Assembly (NCBI RefSeq): GCF_000318095.2
Contig: NZ_KB290714.1
Coordinates: forward strand, 35,298-99,297
DNA length: 64,000 bases
DNA from: Alloprevotella sp. oral taxon 473 str. F0040
GTDB lineage: Bacteria > Bacteroidota > Bacteroidia > Bacteroidales > Bacteroidaceae
Reading direction: 5' to 3'
The translations under genes were made by a program, and so were the position numbers. Positions 34,704 through 43,888 of the stretch are shown here, in pieces; positions within the stretch are counted from its first letter, which is position 1, and each line of letters opens with the position of its first letter. Below the pieces are notes generated by a model. That model had not been told where the DNA came from. It saw only the letters and a program-made list of their open reading frames with translations, and searched no databases.

Positions 34704-37403
34704 ATGTCTACCGCTAAAATGTCACAGCATCAGCATCTCACAGGACTTACTCCTCAAGAAGTAGAGGAAAGTCGCATCAAACATGGTGCCAACATCTTAA
34801 CACCGCCAAAGCGCACCCCACTTTGGAAACTCTTTCTCGAAAAGTTTGGAGATCCCATCATCATCATTCTTCTTCTTGCTGGGTTCTGCTCACTAGGCAT
34901 CGCTGCCTACGAATACTTTGGACTGCAACACGACTCCACAGTATTCTTTGAACCTGTCGGTATCTTCGTGGCTATCTTCCTTGCCACAGGACTCTCCTTC
35001 TACTTTGAACAACAAGCCGACAAGGAATTCAAGATTCTCAATCAGGTCAATGACGAAGAACCTGTGCGCGTAATCCGCGAAGGCAACACCACCGAAGTGC
35101 CTAAATGTGACATCGTGGTGGGCGACATCGTAATGCTCGGCACGGGTGAAGACATTCCTGCCGATGCCGAACTCCTCGAATCCACCCATCTCAGCGTGGA
35201 TGAAAGCACCCTCACGGGCGAACCACTCTGTCGCAAAACCACTGTTCCCGAAGAGTTTGACGAAGAGGCCACCTTCCCCTCCAACCACGTGTTGCGCGGT
35301 ACGAAGGTCATGGAAGGCCACGCCATCTGCCGTGTCACTGCCGTGGGTGATGCCACGGAGAATGGTAAAGTGCTCGAAGCAGCACAGATTGACGACAGCG
35401 TGAAGACTCCCCTCAATGAGCAGTTAGACCGATTGGGGAAACTCATCACCAAAATCAGCTACGCCATTGCCCTCTTGATTCTCGTAGGACGCACCGCTCT
35501 TTATTTTGTGAACCACACTGGCAGCATCGATTGGCTCGATTTCACCGCTAGTTTCCTCAGCACCTTTATGGTAGCTGTCACAGTCATTGTCGTAGCAGTG
35601 CCCGAAGGTTTGCCCATGGCCGTAACCCTAAGCCTTGCTTATTCCATGCGTCGCATGCTCAAGAGCAACAATCTTGTGCGTAAAATGCACGCCTGCGAAA
35701 CGATGGGTGCTACGACGGTCATTTGCACCGATAAAACAGGCACACTGACCCAAAATCAAATGAGTGTCAGCGAAACACAATTCTATGGCCTTGCTACGCA
35801 AACTCTGGACAACTCTGACGAATGTGGCTTCATCACCGAAGGAATGGCGGTGAACAGCACAGCCACGCTCGACCTCTCTGGCGAAAAGCCCAGTGTCTTA
35901 GGCAACCCCACTGAAGGAGCTATCCTCCTCTGGTTGCACAGCCAAGGACTAGACTACCGCACCTTGCGTGGCAACACCACTACCCTCGAAGAACTTCCCT
36001 TCGCCACTGAGCGCAAATACATGGCGACCATCGTGGAGTCTGGAGTTTTCCCTGGTAAAAAAGTGCTCTATGTGAAGGGTGCTCCCGAAATCGTACATGG
36101 ACTTTGCGCCACAACCTCGGGCAATGTAGACAAAGCCACCCTCGATGCACAACTCCTCGGCTATCAACGCAAGGCCATGCGCACCCTCGGTTTTGCTTAT
36201 CAAATACTCAATGACGACGATGTCACCATTGTGGATCAGAAAGTTGTAGCCGAACGCTTGAACTTCCTCGGCATGGTGGCAATCTCTGACCCCGTGCGTG
36301 CCGATGTACCGCAAGCTGTTCAAGAATGTCTGTCAGCAGGTATTGATGTGAAAATCGTCACTGGCGACACCGCTGCCACCGCAGGCGAGATTGGTCGTCA
36401 AATCGGACTTTGGGGCGACCACCACTCCGACCACGCCATCATCACAGGCCCAGAGTTTGAAGCCCTCACCGATGAAGAAGTGTACAATCGTGTCGATGAA
36501 CTGAAAATCATTGCTCGTGCGCGTCCTCTCGATAAGAAACGTTTGGTCGAAACGCTCCAAAAGCGTGGCCACGTCGTTGCGGTAACGGGCGACGGCACCA
36601 ACGATGCTCCAGCTCTCAAAACAGCTCATGTGGGTCTCTCCATGGGCGATGGCACCTCTGTGGCCAAGGAAGCCAGTGACATCACCATCGTGGACAACTC
36701 GTTCTCTTCCATCGGTCGAGCCGTGATGTGGGGACGTTCACTCTATCAAAACATCCAGCGATTCATCCTCTTCCAAATGACGGTCAATGTGGCTGCCTGC
36801 TGCGTAGTCCTCGCTGGAGCATTCATGGGCACTGACTCTCCCCTCACCGTCACCCAAATGTTGTGGGTAAATCTCATCATGGACACCTTTGCTGCTATGG
36901 CTCTCGCTTCTCTTCCCCCTTCTGAAGGAGTGATGAAAGACCGTCCACGCCATCGTGAAGCCTTCATCATTGACTCTACTATGAAACGGGGCATCATCGG
37001 CACAGGAGCTTTATTCTTCCTCATCCTCATCGGTTTGGTCTATGTGTTTGAACATGCCGATGTCACCTCACTCACTGATCTTTGCACCCTCACACTTGGC
37101 GGTGCAGAAGGACTTTCTCGCACGGAGAAGAGCTACATCTTCACGATTTTCGTGATGCTCCAATTCTGGAACCTCTTCAATGCTCGCGCCTACCTCACTG
37201 GACGTTCTGCCTTCCACTTCAAAGGTTGCCAAGGATTCCTCCTCATCTTGTTGGTCATCCTCATCGGTCAATTCTTTATTGTGAGCTTTGGTGGCCAAAT
37301 GTTCAGTGTCACACCCATCTCCATAACCGACTGGGCGCTCATCATTGGTTCCACTTCCATAGTAGTGTGGGTAGGTGAAATCTATCGCTTCCTCCGCCGC
37401 TAA
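34704..37403 (+). CDS. Calcium-type P-type cation ATPase (P2)
   Basis: The 899-residue product has the full P2-ATPase plan. It has an N-terminal cation-ATPase domain, two membrane pairs, an actuator domain with LTGEP, the phosphorylation motif DKTGTLTQNQ (Asp343), the hinge TGDGTNDAP (about 628) and six C-terminal membrane segments. Membrane segment 4 reads VAVPEGLPMAV, the calcium-binding PEGL of PMCA/SERCA pumps, and segment 6 has NLIMDTFAAMALAS. It is best called a calcium-exporting ATPase; sodium or manganese cannot be excluded. A second ATG at 34719 is possible. Confidence 0.93.
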   Translation: MSTAKMSQHQHLTGLTPQEVEESRIKHGANILTPPKRTPLWKLFLEKFGDPIIIILLLAGFCSLGIAAYEYFGLQHDSTVFFEPVGIFVAIFLATGLSFYFEQQADKEFKILNQVNDEEPVRVIREGNTTEVPKCDIVVGDIVMLGTGEDIPADAELLESTHLSVDESTLTGEPLCRKTTVPEEFDEEATFPSNHVLRGTKVMEGHAICRVTAVGDATENGKVLEAAQIDDSVKTPLNEQLDRLGKLITKISYAIALLILVGRTALYFVNHTGSIDWLDFTASFLSTFMVAVTVIVVAVPEGLPMAVTLSLAYSMRRMLKSNNLVRKMHACETMGATTVICTDKTGTLTQNQMSVSETQFYGLATQTLDNSDECGFITEGMAVNSTATLDLSGEKPSVLGNPTEGAILLWLHSQGLDYRTLRGNTTTLEELPFATERKYMATIVESGVFPGKKVLYVKGAPEIVHGLCATTSGNVDKATLDAQLLGYQRKAMRTLGFAYQILNDDDVTIVDQKVVAERLNFLGMVAISDPVRADVPQAVQECLSAGIDVKIVTGDTAATAGEIGRQIGLWGDHHSDHAIITGPEFEALTDEEVYNRVDELKIIARARPLDKKRLVETLQKRGHVVAVTGDGTNDAPALKTAHVGLSMGDGTSVAKEASDITIVDNSFSSIGRAVMWGRSLYQNIQRFILFQMTVNVAACCVVLAGAFMGTDSPLTVTQMLWVNLIMDTFAAMALASLPPSEGVMKDRPRHREAFIIDSTMKRGIIGTGALFFLILIGLVYVFEHADVTSLTDLCTLTLGGAEGLSRTEKSYIFTIFVMLQFWNLFNARAYLTGRSAFHFKGCQGFLLILLVILIGQFFIVSFGGQMFSVTPISITDWALIIGSTSIVVWVGEIYRFLRR

Positions 37404-37449
37404 TGCTTCTTGGCTATTGTAGCAAGAAGTCATCACAACATGATACAAT

Positions 37450-37490
37450 AAAATCGCTGGACGATCCTTATGGATTGTCCAGCGATTTTT
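37450..37490. terminator. Bidirectional terminator between the P-ATPase gene and miaB
   Basis: A 17-bp stem (AAATCGCTGGACGATCC, one G-T pair) with a short TTAT loop ends in TTTTT on the plus strand and in a U-rich stretch on the minus strand. It serves two convergent genes. Confidence 0.9.
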
Positions 37491-37576
37491 GTTGAGGAGC
37501 ATAGAGCTGCGCTAAAGGAAATGAGTTATGCAGAGGGATAAGAGTTTGCTTTTACCCCAAGCCTCAGCCCAAGGAT

Positions 37577-39025
37577 TTATTCGTCTGCGCCTTTCACCAC
37601 CTCACCTTTGAGCGTAGCACTCGAAGCAGCCAAGATGCGCACACGCACGGTCTGTCCGATGCGGTGATTACCGCGAGGGATGATGACCACCTTGTTTTGT
37701 TCGGTGCGGCCGAAGAGTTCTTCACGACTGCGCTTGCTCACTCCTTCAAGGAGAATGTCAGCTTCACGTCCCACCCAAGCCTCGTTGGCCTTGAGCGAAA
37801 GTTCATTTTGAAGCTCAATCATCTCATTGAGACGACGAATCTTGGTTTCTTCTGGGATGTTGTCTTCGAGATGGCGAGAGGCATAAGTGCCAGGACGTTC
37901 AGAATACTTAAACATGAAAGACGAATCATAGCCCACTTCGCGCATGAGCGAAAGACTGAGTTGATGATCTTCTTCTGTTTCTCCACAATATCCAGCAAAG
38001 ATGTCGGTAGAAATGGCGCAATCTTCGATGATGTCGTGAATCGCCTTCACACGATTTATGTACCACTCGCGGTTGTACTTGCGGTTCATCTTCTTGAGGA
38101 TAACATCACTACCACTCTGCACAGGCAGGTGAATGTGACGACACACGTTAGGCTCTTCAGCAATCACACGAAGCGTGGCATCGCTCATGTCTTTGGGGTG
38201 AGGTGTAGAGAATCTGATGCGCATATCGGGCACAGCACGCGCCACCGTACGCAAGAGTTCGGGGAAGAACACGTAGTCCTTGTTGAAATCCGCCTCAGCC
38301 TCTGTCGACTTAATATCCTTGGTCGCAATCGCCTTGTTGCGCGTTTGAGTTTCAAACTCCTCAAGTTCGCTATTGGGACGTTCGGTGTCTCCCGAAGCAT
38401 CACGCTTCGCTTTGTAGGAATTCACGTTTTGTCCGAGGAGTGTCACCTCTTTGAATCCACGTTTCTGCAAGTCCAAGCATTCGTTGATGATGCTTTGCAC
38501 ATTGCGGCTACGTTCGCGACCGCGGGTATAAGGCACGATGCAGAAGTGGCAGAAGTTGTTGCAACCACGTGTGATGCTCACAAAGCCAGAAATTTTAGAA
38601 CCGCAGAAGCGTTCGGGCATGATGTCGCCATAGGTTTCTGTGAGCGAGAGATCAATATTGATGGCCTTTTGTCCCACCTCAGCTTGTGCGACGAGGTCAG
38701 GGAGAGAAAGATAAGCATCTGGCCCAGCCACAAGATCGGCATGATGCTTTTCAAGCAACTCATCTTTCACACGCTCTGCCATACAGCCGAGCACACCAAG
38801 AATCAGACGGCGACCCTTTTTGCGCAGAGCATGAAGAGCCTGTAGGCGGTGGATAATCTTCTGCTCGGCGTTGTCTCGCACAGAGCAAGTGTTGAGAAAC
38901 ACGGCATCAGCTTGGTCGATATCTTCGCAGGGTTCGTAGCCAGCCATGCGCATCACGCTGGCCACCACTTCAGAGTCGGCCACGTTCATCTGGCAACCGT
39001 AAGTTTCTATCAGGAGTTTCTTCAT
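37577..39025 (-). CDS. miaB: tRNA-2-methylthio-N6-dimethylallyladenosine synthase
   Basis: MiaB adds the methylthio group to i6A37 of tRNAs that read UNN codons. The 482-residue product has the N-terminal UPF0004 domain with cluster cysteines (TYGCQMN, FLNTCSVRD, LGCMA). The radical-SAM motif is GCNNFCHFCIVPYTRGRE (about 155-172) and a TRAM domain ends the protein. Residues about 215-245 are an unusual acidic and polar insert (SGDTERPNSELEEF) before the usual LLRTVARAVP segment. aroQ lies upstream on the same strand. Confidence 0.96.
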   Translation of the reverse strand: MKKLLIETYGCQMNVADSEVVASVMRMAGYEPCEDIDQADAVFLNTCSVRDNAEQKIIHRLQALHALRKKGRRLILGVLGCMAERVKDELLEKHHADLVAGPDAYLSLPDLVAQAEVGQKAINIDLSLTETYGDIMPERFCGSKISGFVSITRGCNNFCHFCIVPYTRGRERSRNVQSIINECLDLQKRGFKEVTLLGQNVNSYKAKRDASGDTERPNSELEEFETQTRNKAIATKDIKSTEAEADFNKDYVFFPELLRTVARAVPDMRIRFSTPHPKDMSDATLRVIAEEPNVCRHIHLPVQSGSDVILKKMNRKYNREWYINRVKAIHDIIEDCAISTDIFAGYCGETEEDHQLSLSLMREVGYDSSFMFKYSERPGTYASRHLEDNIPEETKIRRLNEMIELQNELSLKANEAWVGREADILLEGVSKRSREELFGRTEQNKVVIIPRGNHRIGQTVRVRILAASSATLKGEVVKGADE

Positions 39026-39080
39026 GAGTTATGTCTATGTTGTAGAGATTGTGTTCTAATAAAAGGGAAAGAGCCTTACG

Positions 39081-39524
39081 CTAAGCCTCTTTGGCAGAAA
39101 GGTGCAAGAGAGCTTCAATCGCAAGGTGATAGCTATCGGCACCAAAACCAGCGATGACGCCTTGGCACACGGCACTAATGAGCGAAGTCTGGCGAAAAGA
39201 CTCGCGCGCATGCACATTGCTGAGATGCACCTCCACCACTGGCAGCGGAGCTATGCTGCTGATGGCATCACGCAGTGCCACAGAAGTGTGGGTGTATGCA
39301 CCTGCATTGAGCACCACACCATCTGTGCCATCGATGGCCGCTTGTTGGAGGGCATCTATGAGCGCACCTTCGTGGTTCGATTGGAAAGCGGCAATCTCCA
39401 CTCTTCCAGCAAACTGCTGTTGCAGCGCATGGATGATGTCATCGAGCGTTTGCGCTCCATAGATGGTGGGTTCTCTGCGGCCTAGAAAATTGAGATTAGG
39501 CCCATTGAGTACAAGTATTTTCAT
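39081..39524 (-). CDS. aroQ: Type II 3-dehydroquinate dehydratase
   Basis: AroQ dehydrates 3-dehydroquinate in the shikimate pathway. Starting at the ATG at 39524 gives 147 residues, standard for type II enzymes, and the expected N-terminus MKILVLNGPNLNFLGRREP. The active-site Tyr is in PTIYG, the Asn-Ala-Gly-Ala-Tyr loop is LNAGAYTHTS, and the His-Leu-Ser-Asn motif is VEVHLSNVHARE. A longer in-frame start would add 24 residues with no family match. miaB follows 55 bp downstream. Confidence 0.97.
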   Translation of the reverse strand: MKILVLNGPNLNFLGRREPTIYGAQTLDDIIHALQQQFAGRVEIAAFQSNHEGALIDALQQAAIDGTDGVVLNAGAYTHTSVALRDAISSIAPLPVVEVHLSNVHARESFRQTSLISAVCQGVIAGFGADSYHLAIEALLHLSAKEA

Positions 39525-39622
39525 ACTAACCAAGCGATTCTTCGCTCTCATCACGCACTCCTTGTCCTTGGGGCATCCATTACAAAAGCGCAACACGACA
39601 GAGCGATGTGGAGAATTTGTCG

Positions 39623-39630
39623 TATATTTG
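39623..39630 (+). promoter_or_regulatory. Bacteroidetes-type -7 box (TATATTTG) for xerD
   Basis: TATATTTGTC lies 69 bp before the ATG at 39699 in the aroQ-xerD divergent gap. Confidence 0.45.
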
Positions 39631-39698
39631 TCTGCAAAATTACAAAATCGCAGGTGATTCTCAAAACGCGCGCGATAAAACTTTTGATAATCAGCTCT

Positions 39699-40643
39699 AT
39701 GAACGACTCTTCGTCAGAATTTTCTAAATCTCTGCCTCATGATGCCGCTGCTTTGGTGGAGAAATATCGTCTCTACCTACTCCTCGAACAGGGTCTTTCT
39801 GAAAACACTCGAATGGCTTATCAACGCGATGTGGAGCGTTTCTTGGAATATCTCACAGCGGTGAAAGTTCCTGTGCTAGAAGTAAAATTGCCGCTCCTCC
39901 ACGAATACACCCAACACCTGTTTGCACTAGGAGTGGCTGCGCGCTCCATGGCACGAATGCTCAGCGGTGTGCGCTCTTTCTATCGCTTCTTACAACTCGA
40001 TGGCCACATAGCACAAGATCCCACAGAACTGCTAGAAAGCCCGCGCATCCCTAAACATTTGCCAGCTGTCCTTTCTCTCGAAGAAGTGGAAGCCATCCTT
40101 GGAGCTATCGACCAATCAAAACCCGAAGGCCAGCGTGACCACGCACTCATAGAAGTGCTATATAGCTGCGGACTCCGTGTGAGCGAAGTGTGCAACCTCA
40201 AACTCTCCGATCTCTTCTTCGATGAAGGGTTCATTCGTGTCACAGGCAAGGGCGACAAACAGCGCATTGTCCCCATTTCTCCACGAGCTATTCACGAACT
40301 CCACAACTGGTTTGATGCGCGCGCCGACATAGCCGTCAAACCTGAGGACGAAGATTTCGTATTTGTCTCTGCCAGTCGCGGACGTCACCTTTCGCGTATC
40401 ACGGTGTTTCACAACATCAAGCAGTATGTCCAAGCGGCCAACATCGACAAGGTCGTTTCGCCACACACCTTCCGCCACACCTTTGCCACACACCTCCTCG
40501 AAGGGGGTGCTTCGCTCCGTGCCATTCAGGTGATGCTTGGACACGAAAGCATCGGCACTACCGAAATCTACACTCATCTCGATAGTCGTTTCCTCCGCCA
40601 ACAAGTGTTGGAGCACTTTCCCCGCAATCGACATTCGTCCTAA
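39699..40643 (+). CDS. xerD: Tyrosine recombinase XerC/XerD family
   Basis: The 314-residue product has the N-terminal SAM-like core-binding domain (about 15-100) and the tyrosine-recombinase domain. The catalytic set is complete: Arg160 (CGLRVSEV), His256 and Arg259 (HTFRHTFATHL), His282 (LGHES) and Tyr291 (EIYTH). The full-length sequence looks like the site-specific recombinase that resolves chromosome dimers at dif. XerC cannot be told from XerD without comparison. The N-terminus was set at 39699 because upstream codons match no family residues. Element copy B starts 18 bp after the stop. Confidence 0.93.
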   Translation: MNDSSSEFSKSLPHDAAALVEKYRLYLLLEQGLSENTRMAYQRDVERFLEYLTAVKVPVLEVKLPLLHEYTQHLFALGVAARSMARMLSGVRSFYRFLQLDGHIAQDPTELLESPRIPKHLPAVLSLEEVEAILGAIDQSKPEGQRDHALIEVLYSCGLRVSEVCNLKLSDLFFDEGFIRVTGKGDKQRIVPISPRAIHELHNWFDARADIAVKPEDEDFVFVSASRGRHLSRITVFHNIKQYVQAANIDKVVSPHTFRHTFATHLLEGGASLRAIQVMLGHESIGTTEIYTHLDSRFLRQQVLEHFPRNRHSS

Positions 40644-40660
40644 ACTATGCTCCTTGTGTT

Positions 40661-41260
40661 ACCCTCTATATGTATAGGGGTTGAAACTAGGCAAAAGAGA
40701 GAAAAAACAACAGAAAAGTGAAGATTTTTATTCACCAACGCTATATTTTGCTATATACACATAACAAATTGCACTAAAATCGAATATATATCCCAGATAA
40801 AATGGTTCAGCATCCTGTCCTTGCATCGAGATAAAAATTGATTACCTTATCTCAAAACTACATTTAGGAGAAAATTTGCGCTACTCACGCGCACATAGCG
40901 CGTACGCATTACAGGGATTTCGCTCTTTTTGCTTTCACAACCTTCACAGACTGACTTTTTCTAACACGCCTTAGAAGACAAAAATCAAGGAGTTATCAAA
41001 CAGAAATGTCGGAGATTTCGCGTGAAATCTCCGACATTTCTGTACAAGTCTCCGAGAAATGAGCAAAACTCTCCTAGTTTTTTACAGGACTATCCTTTCT
41101 CTCTGTCCTCCCTTTCCACTATTTTGGGCGCAAATATCTAAAAGTATGTTATAAAAAGGCGGTAACCCATTTATTACAAACTATTTACGAGGAAATCTGT
41201 GAAGGTTGTGAAAGCAAAAAGTGCAAAATTGCAGGGTGCGCGCGCCTACGCACGCGCGAG
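40661..41260 (+). repeat. Intergenic repeat element, copy B
   Basis: The left module starts with a palindrome (CCCTCTATATGTATAGGGG, 40662-40680) and continues with AAAAGAGAGAAAAAACAAC and AAAAGTGAAG. The body starts with a CG-rich alternating tract (about 40878-40907) and arm 1 at 40925-40948 (GCTTTCACAACCTTCAC inside). The core hairpin is at 41002-41041, an 18-bp stem with a GCGT loop. A TGTTATAA/TTATTACA palindrome sits at 41147-41178, arm 2 at 41198-41221 and the second CG tract at 41237-41260. The copy fills nearly all of the 724-bp gap between xerD and mrr, which are convergent. No reading frame is conserved with copies A or C. Confidence 0.88.
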
Positions 41261-41367
41261 AAAGCGAATTACACATTTGTTAACAACACATTTTCGAGAG
41301 TAAACTGGCCTTTCTGAGGTCAGCTCATCAAGACTACGAAAAATGGGGTCATCATCGCTATCCCAAA

Positions 41368-42255
41368 TTATCCCACGGTAGGTTTCACAAAATAAATGGG
41401 TGCAATGGGCAAACGCTTTTTATCCTCATCAGAAAGTTTGCTGTAATGCTCTATCCAGAGGGAAACAAAGAGCGAAAAATCAATCAGGGTGATGGCTCTG
41501 TGAGAACTTCGAGCTTCAGATTTGGCATCGTTCGTGAAACTACCCGAAGTGACCACCACTCCAGATTCACCTTCGTGAGAGAGTGTGCCTCTGAGCTGGC
41601 GCACTACGTCGGCTGAAACTGGATTATTGGGATAATGCTTCACTTGCACCTTGACTCGTGGAAATTCTAGTCCGAGAGCATCTCGATAAGCTATAATGTC
41701 AATGCCACCATCTTTGCCCTTAGGAGCCACAAAAGGAGTGTAGTAGCCCATGCCACGGAAGAGCGCAGCCACAAGGTCTTGAAACTCATAAGGGTTCAAA
41801 GCTGCAATGTAGCTGCGAAAACCTTCTTCTGCCTGATTACTGGCTTGTTCATAGTCGATTTCTGTTTCCACCACCGCATCTTCTTCCTCTATACTTTGAG
41901 GAGTTGATTCAGCTTTTTTCTTCTTAGCCAGCCATTTATTGTATCCCTTATGGAGAGCATCAGAAAACTCTTTGAGACTTAACTTCATCACTTGTTCTCC
42001 TTCGGGTGTAAGATGCCAAACTCCTTTGTTTTTCTGGATAAAACCAGATTTATAGGCACGAATAGAGTGAAATAACAGCTGGTTATACCAACGCAAGGAT
42101 CCATCAGATTTCAATCTACCACGCTCATAGTCATTTTTTGGAAAAGAATTTTCCATCTCGGCTTTGATGTCGCGAATGTGCATTTCACCACCATTTTTTT
42201 GAATGAGTTGCATAGCACAAAGCACTGCTTCGTCTTTTCTCAGATTTTTTGCCAT
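41368..42255 (-). CDS. mrr: Mrr-family restriction endonuclease (type IV-like)
   Basis: From the ATG at 42255 the product is 295 residues. It has an N-terminal winged-helix DNA-binding domain (about 10-95), a charged linker (residues about 110-140, KKKKAESTPQSIEEEDAV) and a C-terminal PD-(D/E)xK nuclease of the Mrr type. The catalytic residues are visible as KDGGIDIIAYRD and VKVQVKHYPN (D-QxK form). Mrr proteins cut methylated DNA. No methyltransferase or specificity gene is nearby, which fits a stand-alone type IV enzyme. Confidence 0.92.
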   Translation of the reverse strand: MAKNLRKDEAVLCAMQLIQKNGGEMHIRDIKAEMENSFPKNDYERGRLKSDGSLRWYNQLLFHSIRAYKSGFIQKNKGVWHLTPEGEQVMKLSLKEFSDALHKGYNKWLAKKKKAESTPQSIEEEDAVVETEIDYEQASNQAEEGFRSYIAALNPYEFQDLVAALFRGMGYYTPFVAPKGKDGGIDIIAYRDALGLEFPRVKVQVKHYPNNPVSADVVRQLRGTLSHEGESGVVVTSGSFTNDAKSEARSSHRAITLIDFSLFVSLWIEHYSKLSDEDKKRLPIAPIYFVKPTVG

Positions 42256-42290
42256 TGCGAGTTTATCGTTGAGGAAGGAAGAGAACAATT

Positions 42291-42321
42291 TGTGCGTATG
42301 CTGTGGGAAAACATACGCACA
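42291..42321. other. Perfect 10-bp inverted repeat between sufE and mrr
   Basis: TGTGCGTATG and its complement flank an 11-nt loop, 36 bp before the mrr ATG and 27 bp after the sufE stop. It may be a terminator for sufE, although the U-run is missing on that side, or an operator for mrr. Confidence 0.6.
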
Positions 42322-42348
42322 AAAATAGGAGAAAAAGGGTTTATCAAG

Positions 42349-42771
42349 TTATGCTCTTGCTGCGAGGACAGCAGCGTAGGTCTTGATGCGCTTGATCATG
42401 GCAAGAAGCCCATTGGCACGAGTGGGAGAGAGATGCTCACTGAGTCCGATGGCTTGCACAAAATAAAGGTCGGTGTCGCGGATTTCAGCAGCGGTGTGAC
42501 CATTGACCACGCGGAGCAAGAGGGTGACAATGCCTTTCACTATGAGAGCATCGCTCTCGGCACGGAAAGTGAGGGTGTCATCTGCATTTTGATCGCAGAC
42601 TATCCACACACGACTTTGGCATCCGTCGATGAGATTGGTCTCTACTTTTTCAGATTCGGGAAGATCACCAGCCTCACCTCCTAAGTCGATGAGGAGTTGG
42701 TAGCGATCCATCCAGTCATCAAATTCGTTGAATTCTTCGATAATTTCGTCTTGTATTTCGTTGATAGTCAT
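42349..42771 (-). CDS. sufE: Cysteine desulfurase activator SufE
   Basis: SufE receives persulfide sulfur from a SufS desulfurase for Fe-S cluster assembly. The 140-residue product is of normal length. The sulfur-acceptor Cys is in DGCQSRVWI (about residue 50), and the fold is continuous from DWMDRYQLLIDLG to the C-terminal SPTRANGLLAMIKRIK. No sufS or scaffold gene is in the window. The M28 peptidase gene lies 60 bp upstream on the same strand. Confidence 0.95.
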   Translation of the reverse strand: MTINEIQDEIIEEFNEFDDWMDRYQLLIDLGGEAGDLPESEKVETNLIDGCQSRVWIVCDQNADDTLTFRAESDALIVKGIVTLLLRVVNGHTAAEIRDTDLYFVQAIGLSEHLSPTRANGLLAMIKRIKTYAAVLAARA

Positions 42772-42831
42772 GTGTGCAATATTGAATGTACAGGGTTGTG
42801 AAGTAGGGATAGCGGCAAGAGCTATGACACC

Positions 42832-43827
42832 TTATTTCTCTTGAGAGAGAAGTTGCAAAAGGCTTTGACCGACGGCACGCAGCGTTGCAGGGTCGAGATT
42901 GTCCATGGTGTCGTGTGTGGTGTGCCAGTGGGCAGGGAATCCTCCATCGGGATTGTAAGCTATCACATCAATGGTGGGAATACCGGCTATGGTGTTCATA
43001 GGTAGGTGATCGTCTGTGATAAAACCTCCATTATCGGCTACGAAGAAATTATCGGCTCCAGCATAGCGAGCGGCATCCCACAAGCGAACGGCTACTGACT
43101 GGGCGTACTTCATGGAATATCCTTCAAACCGGAACTGATTGCCGCGACCTCCTACCATGTCAAGGAGGATGCCGAAGCGAGGGCGATAGTTTTGCGCAGC
43201 AGCTTGTGCACTCCAATACTGCGAACCTAGGCAGAAGGTATTCTCATTGTTGCGCGCCTCTTCGGGTGCCCAGTAGGGTGCACCATAATCTTCAACATCG
43301 AAGCACACAAAGTCTACACCTATTGCAGGATTGAGGGCTGCGAGATTACGAGCTACTTCGAGCATCACTGCCACACCCGAAGCTCCATCGTCAGCAGCCA
43401 ACACTGGTAAACGATGATTGGCAGAATCTGCATCTTGCTCCGCCCATGGGCGAGAATCGTAGTGTGCAGCAAGGACTACGCGCTCTTTGGCCTCTGGGCG
43501 ATACTGTGCTAGAAGATTACGGCAAGGCAATTTTGTGCCATCCCAGCCCGTCACTGTTGTGGCTTGCACACTGGTGGTGAGACCAAAATGTGCAAACTGC
43601 GACAGAATGTAGTCTCCGCAAGACTTGTTGGCAGCAGAACCGGGAGTACGTGGGCCGAAACCACATTGTTTTTGGGCAAAATGATAAGCAGAATCTGCAT
43701 TGAAGACTACTCGACAAACGAGTGAAGAGTCGATGGCAGCAGCATCGGCAGAAGATTTGCTACTTTTGCAAGCAGTGAAGCAGAGAGTTGCAGGTAGCAA
43801 CCAAGAAAGAAGATGTAGAAATTTCAT
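42832..43827 (-). CDS. M28 peptidase / glutaminyl-peptide cyclotransferase-like lipoprotein
   Basis: The 331-residue product has a lipoprotein signal with lipobox FTAC (Cys20). The M28 fold has zinc ligands His in LAAHYDSRP, Asp in AADDGASG, Glu in DVEDYG and His in ITDDHLPM and HTTHDTMDNL. The sequence around FGPRTPGSAAN and YNPDGGFPAHWHTTHD resembles bacterial glutaminyl cyclases as much as aminopeptidases. Such enzymes cyclise N-terminal Gln of exported proteins in Bacteroidales. Either activity is possible. It probably faces the periplasm. Confidence 0.87.
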   Translation of the reverse strand: MKFLHLLSWLLPATLCFTACKSSKSSADAAAIDSSLVCRVVFNADSAYHFAQKQCGFGPRTPGSAANKSCGDYILSQFAHFGLTTSVQATTVTGWDGTKLPCRNLLAQYRPEAKERVVLAAHYDSRPWAEQDADSANHRLPVLAADDGASGVAVMLEVARNLAALNPAIGVDFVCFDVEDYGAPYWAPEEARNNENTFCLGSQYWSAQAAAQNYRPRFGILLDMVGGRGNQFRFEGYSMKYAQSVAVRLWDAARYAGADNFFVADNGGFITDDHLPMNTIAGIPTIDVIAYNPDGGFPAHWHTTHDTMDNLDPATLRAVGQSLLQLLSQEK

Positions 43828-43888
43828 TGCATGAAGCTATTGAGAAAGCCTAGCCAAGGAGTTATTCCTATGGGTTAAGCTCACATTA

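Noticed and set aside
34893..35321. Long minus-strand frames inside the P-ATPase and similar ones inside ychF, the OmpA/TPR gene and sbcC
   Set aside because: Each is fully covered by a well-supported gene on the other strand and has no protein-like signature of its own.
41147..41178. Possible dif site next to xerD in element B
   Set aside because: The TGTTATAA arms are separated by 16 nt, not the 6-8 nt of a Xer site, and the same palindrome occurs in another element copy. A dif site should be unique.
40661..41260. Element B as an insertion sequence with a decayed transposase
   Set aside because: No frame of more than about 60 codons and no DDE or HUH motif can be read, and the parts conserved between copies are palindromes, not codons.
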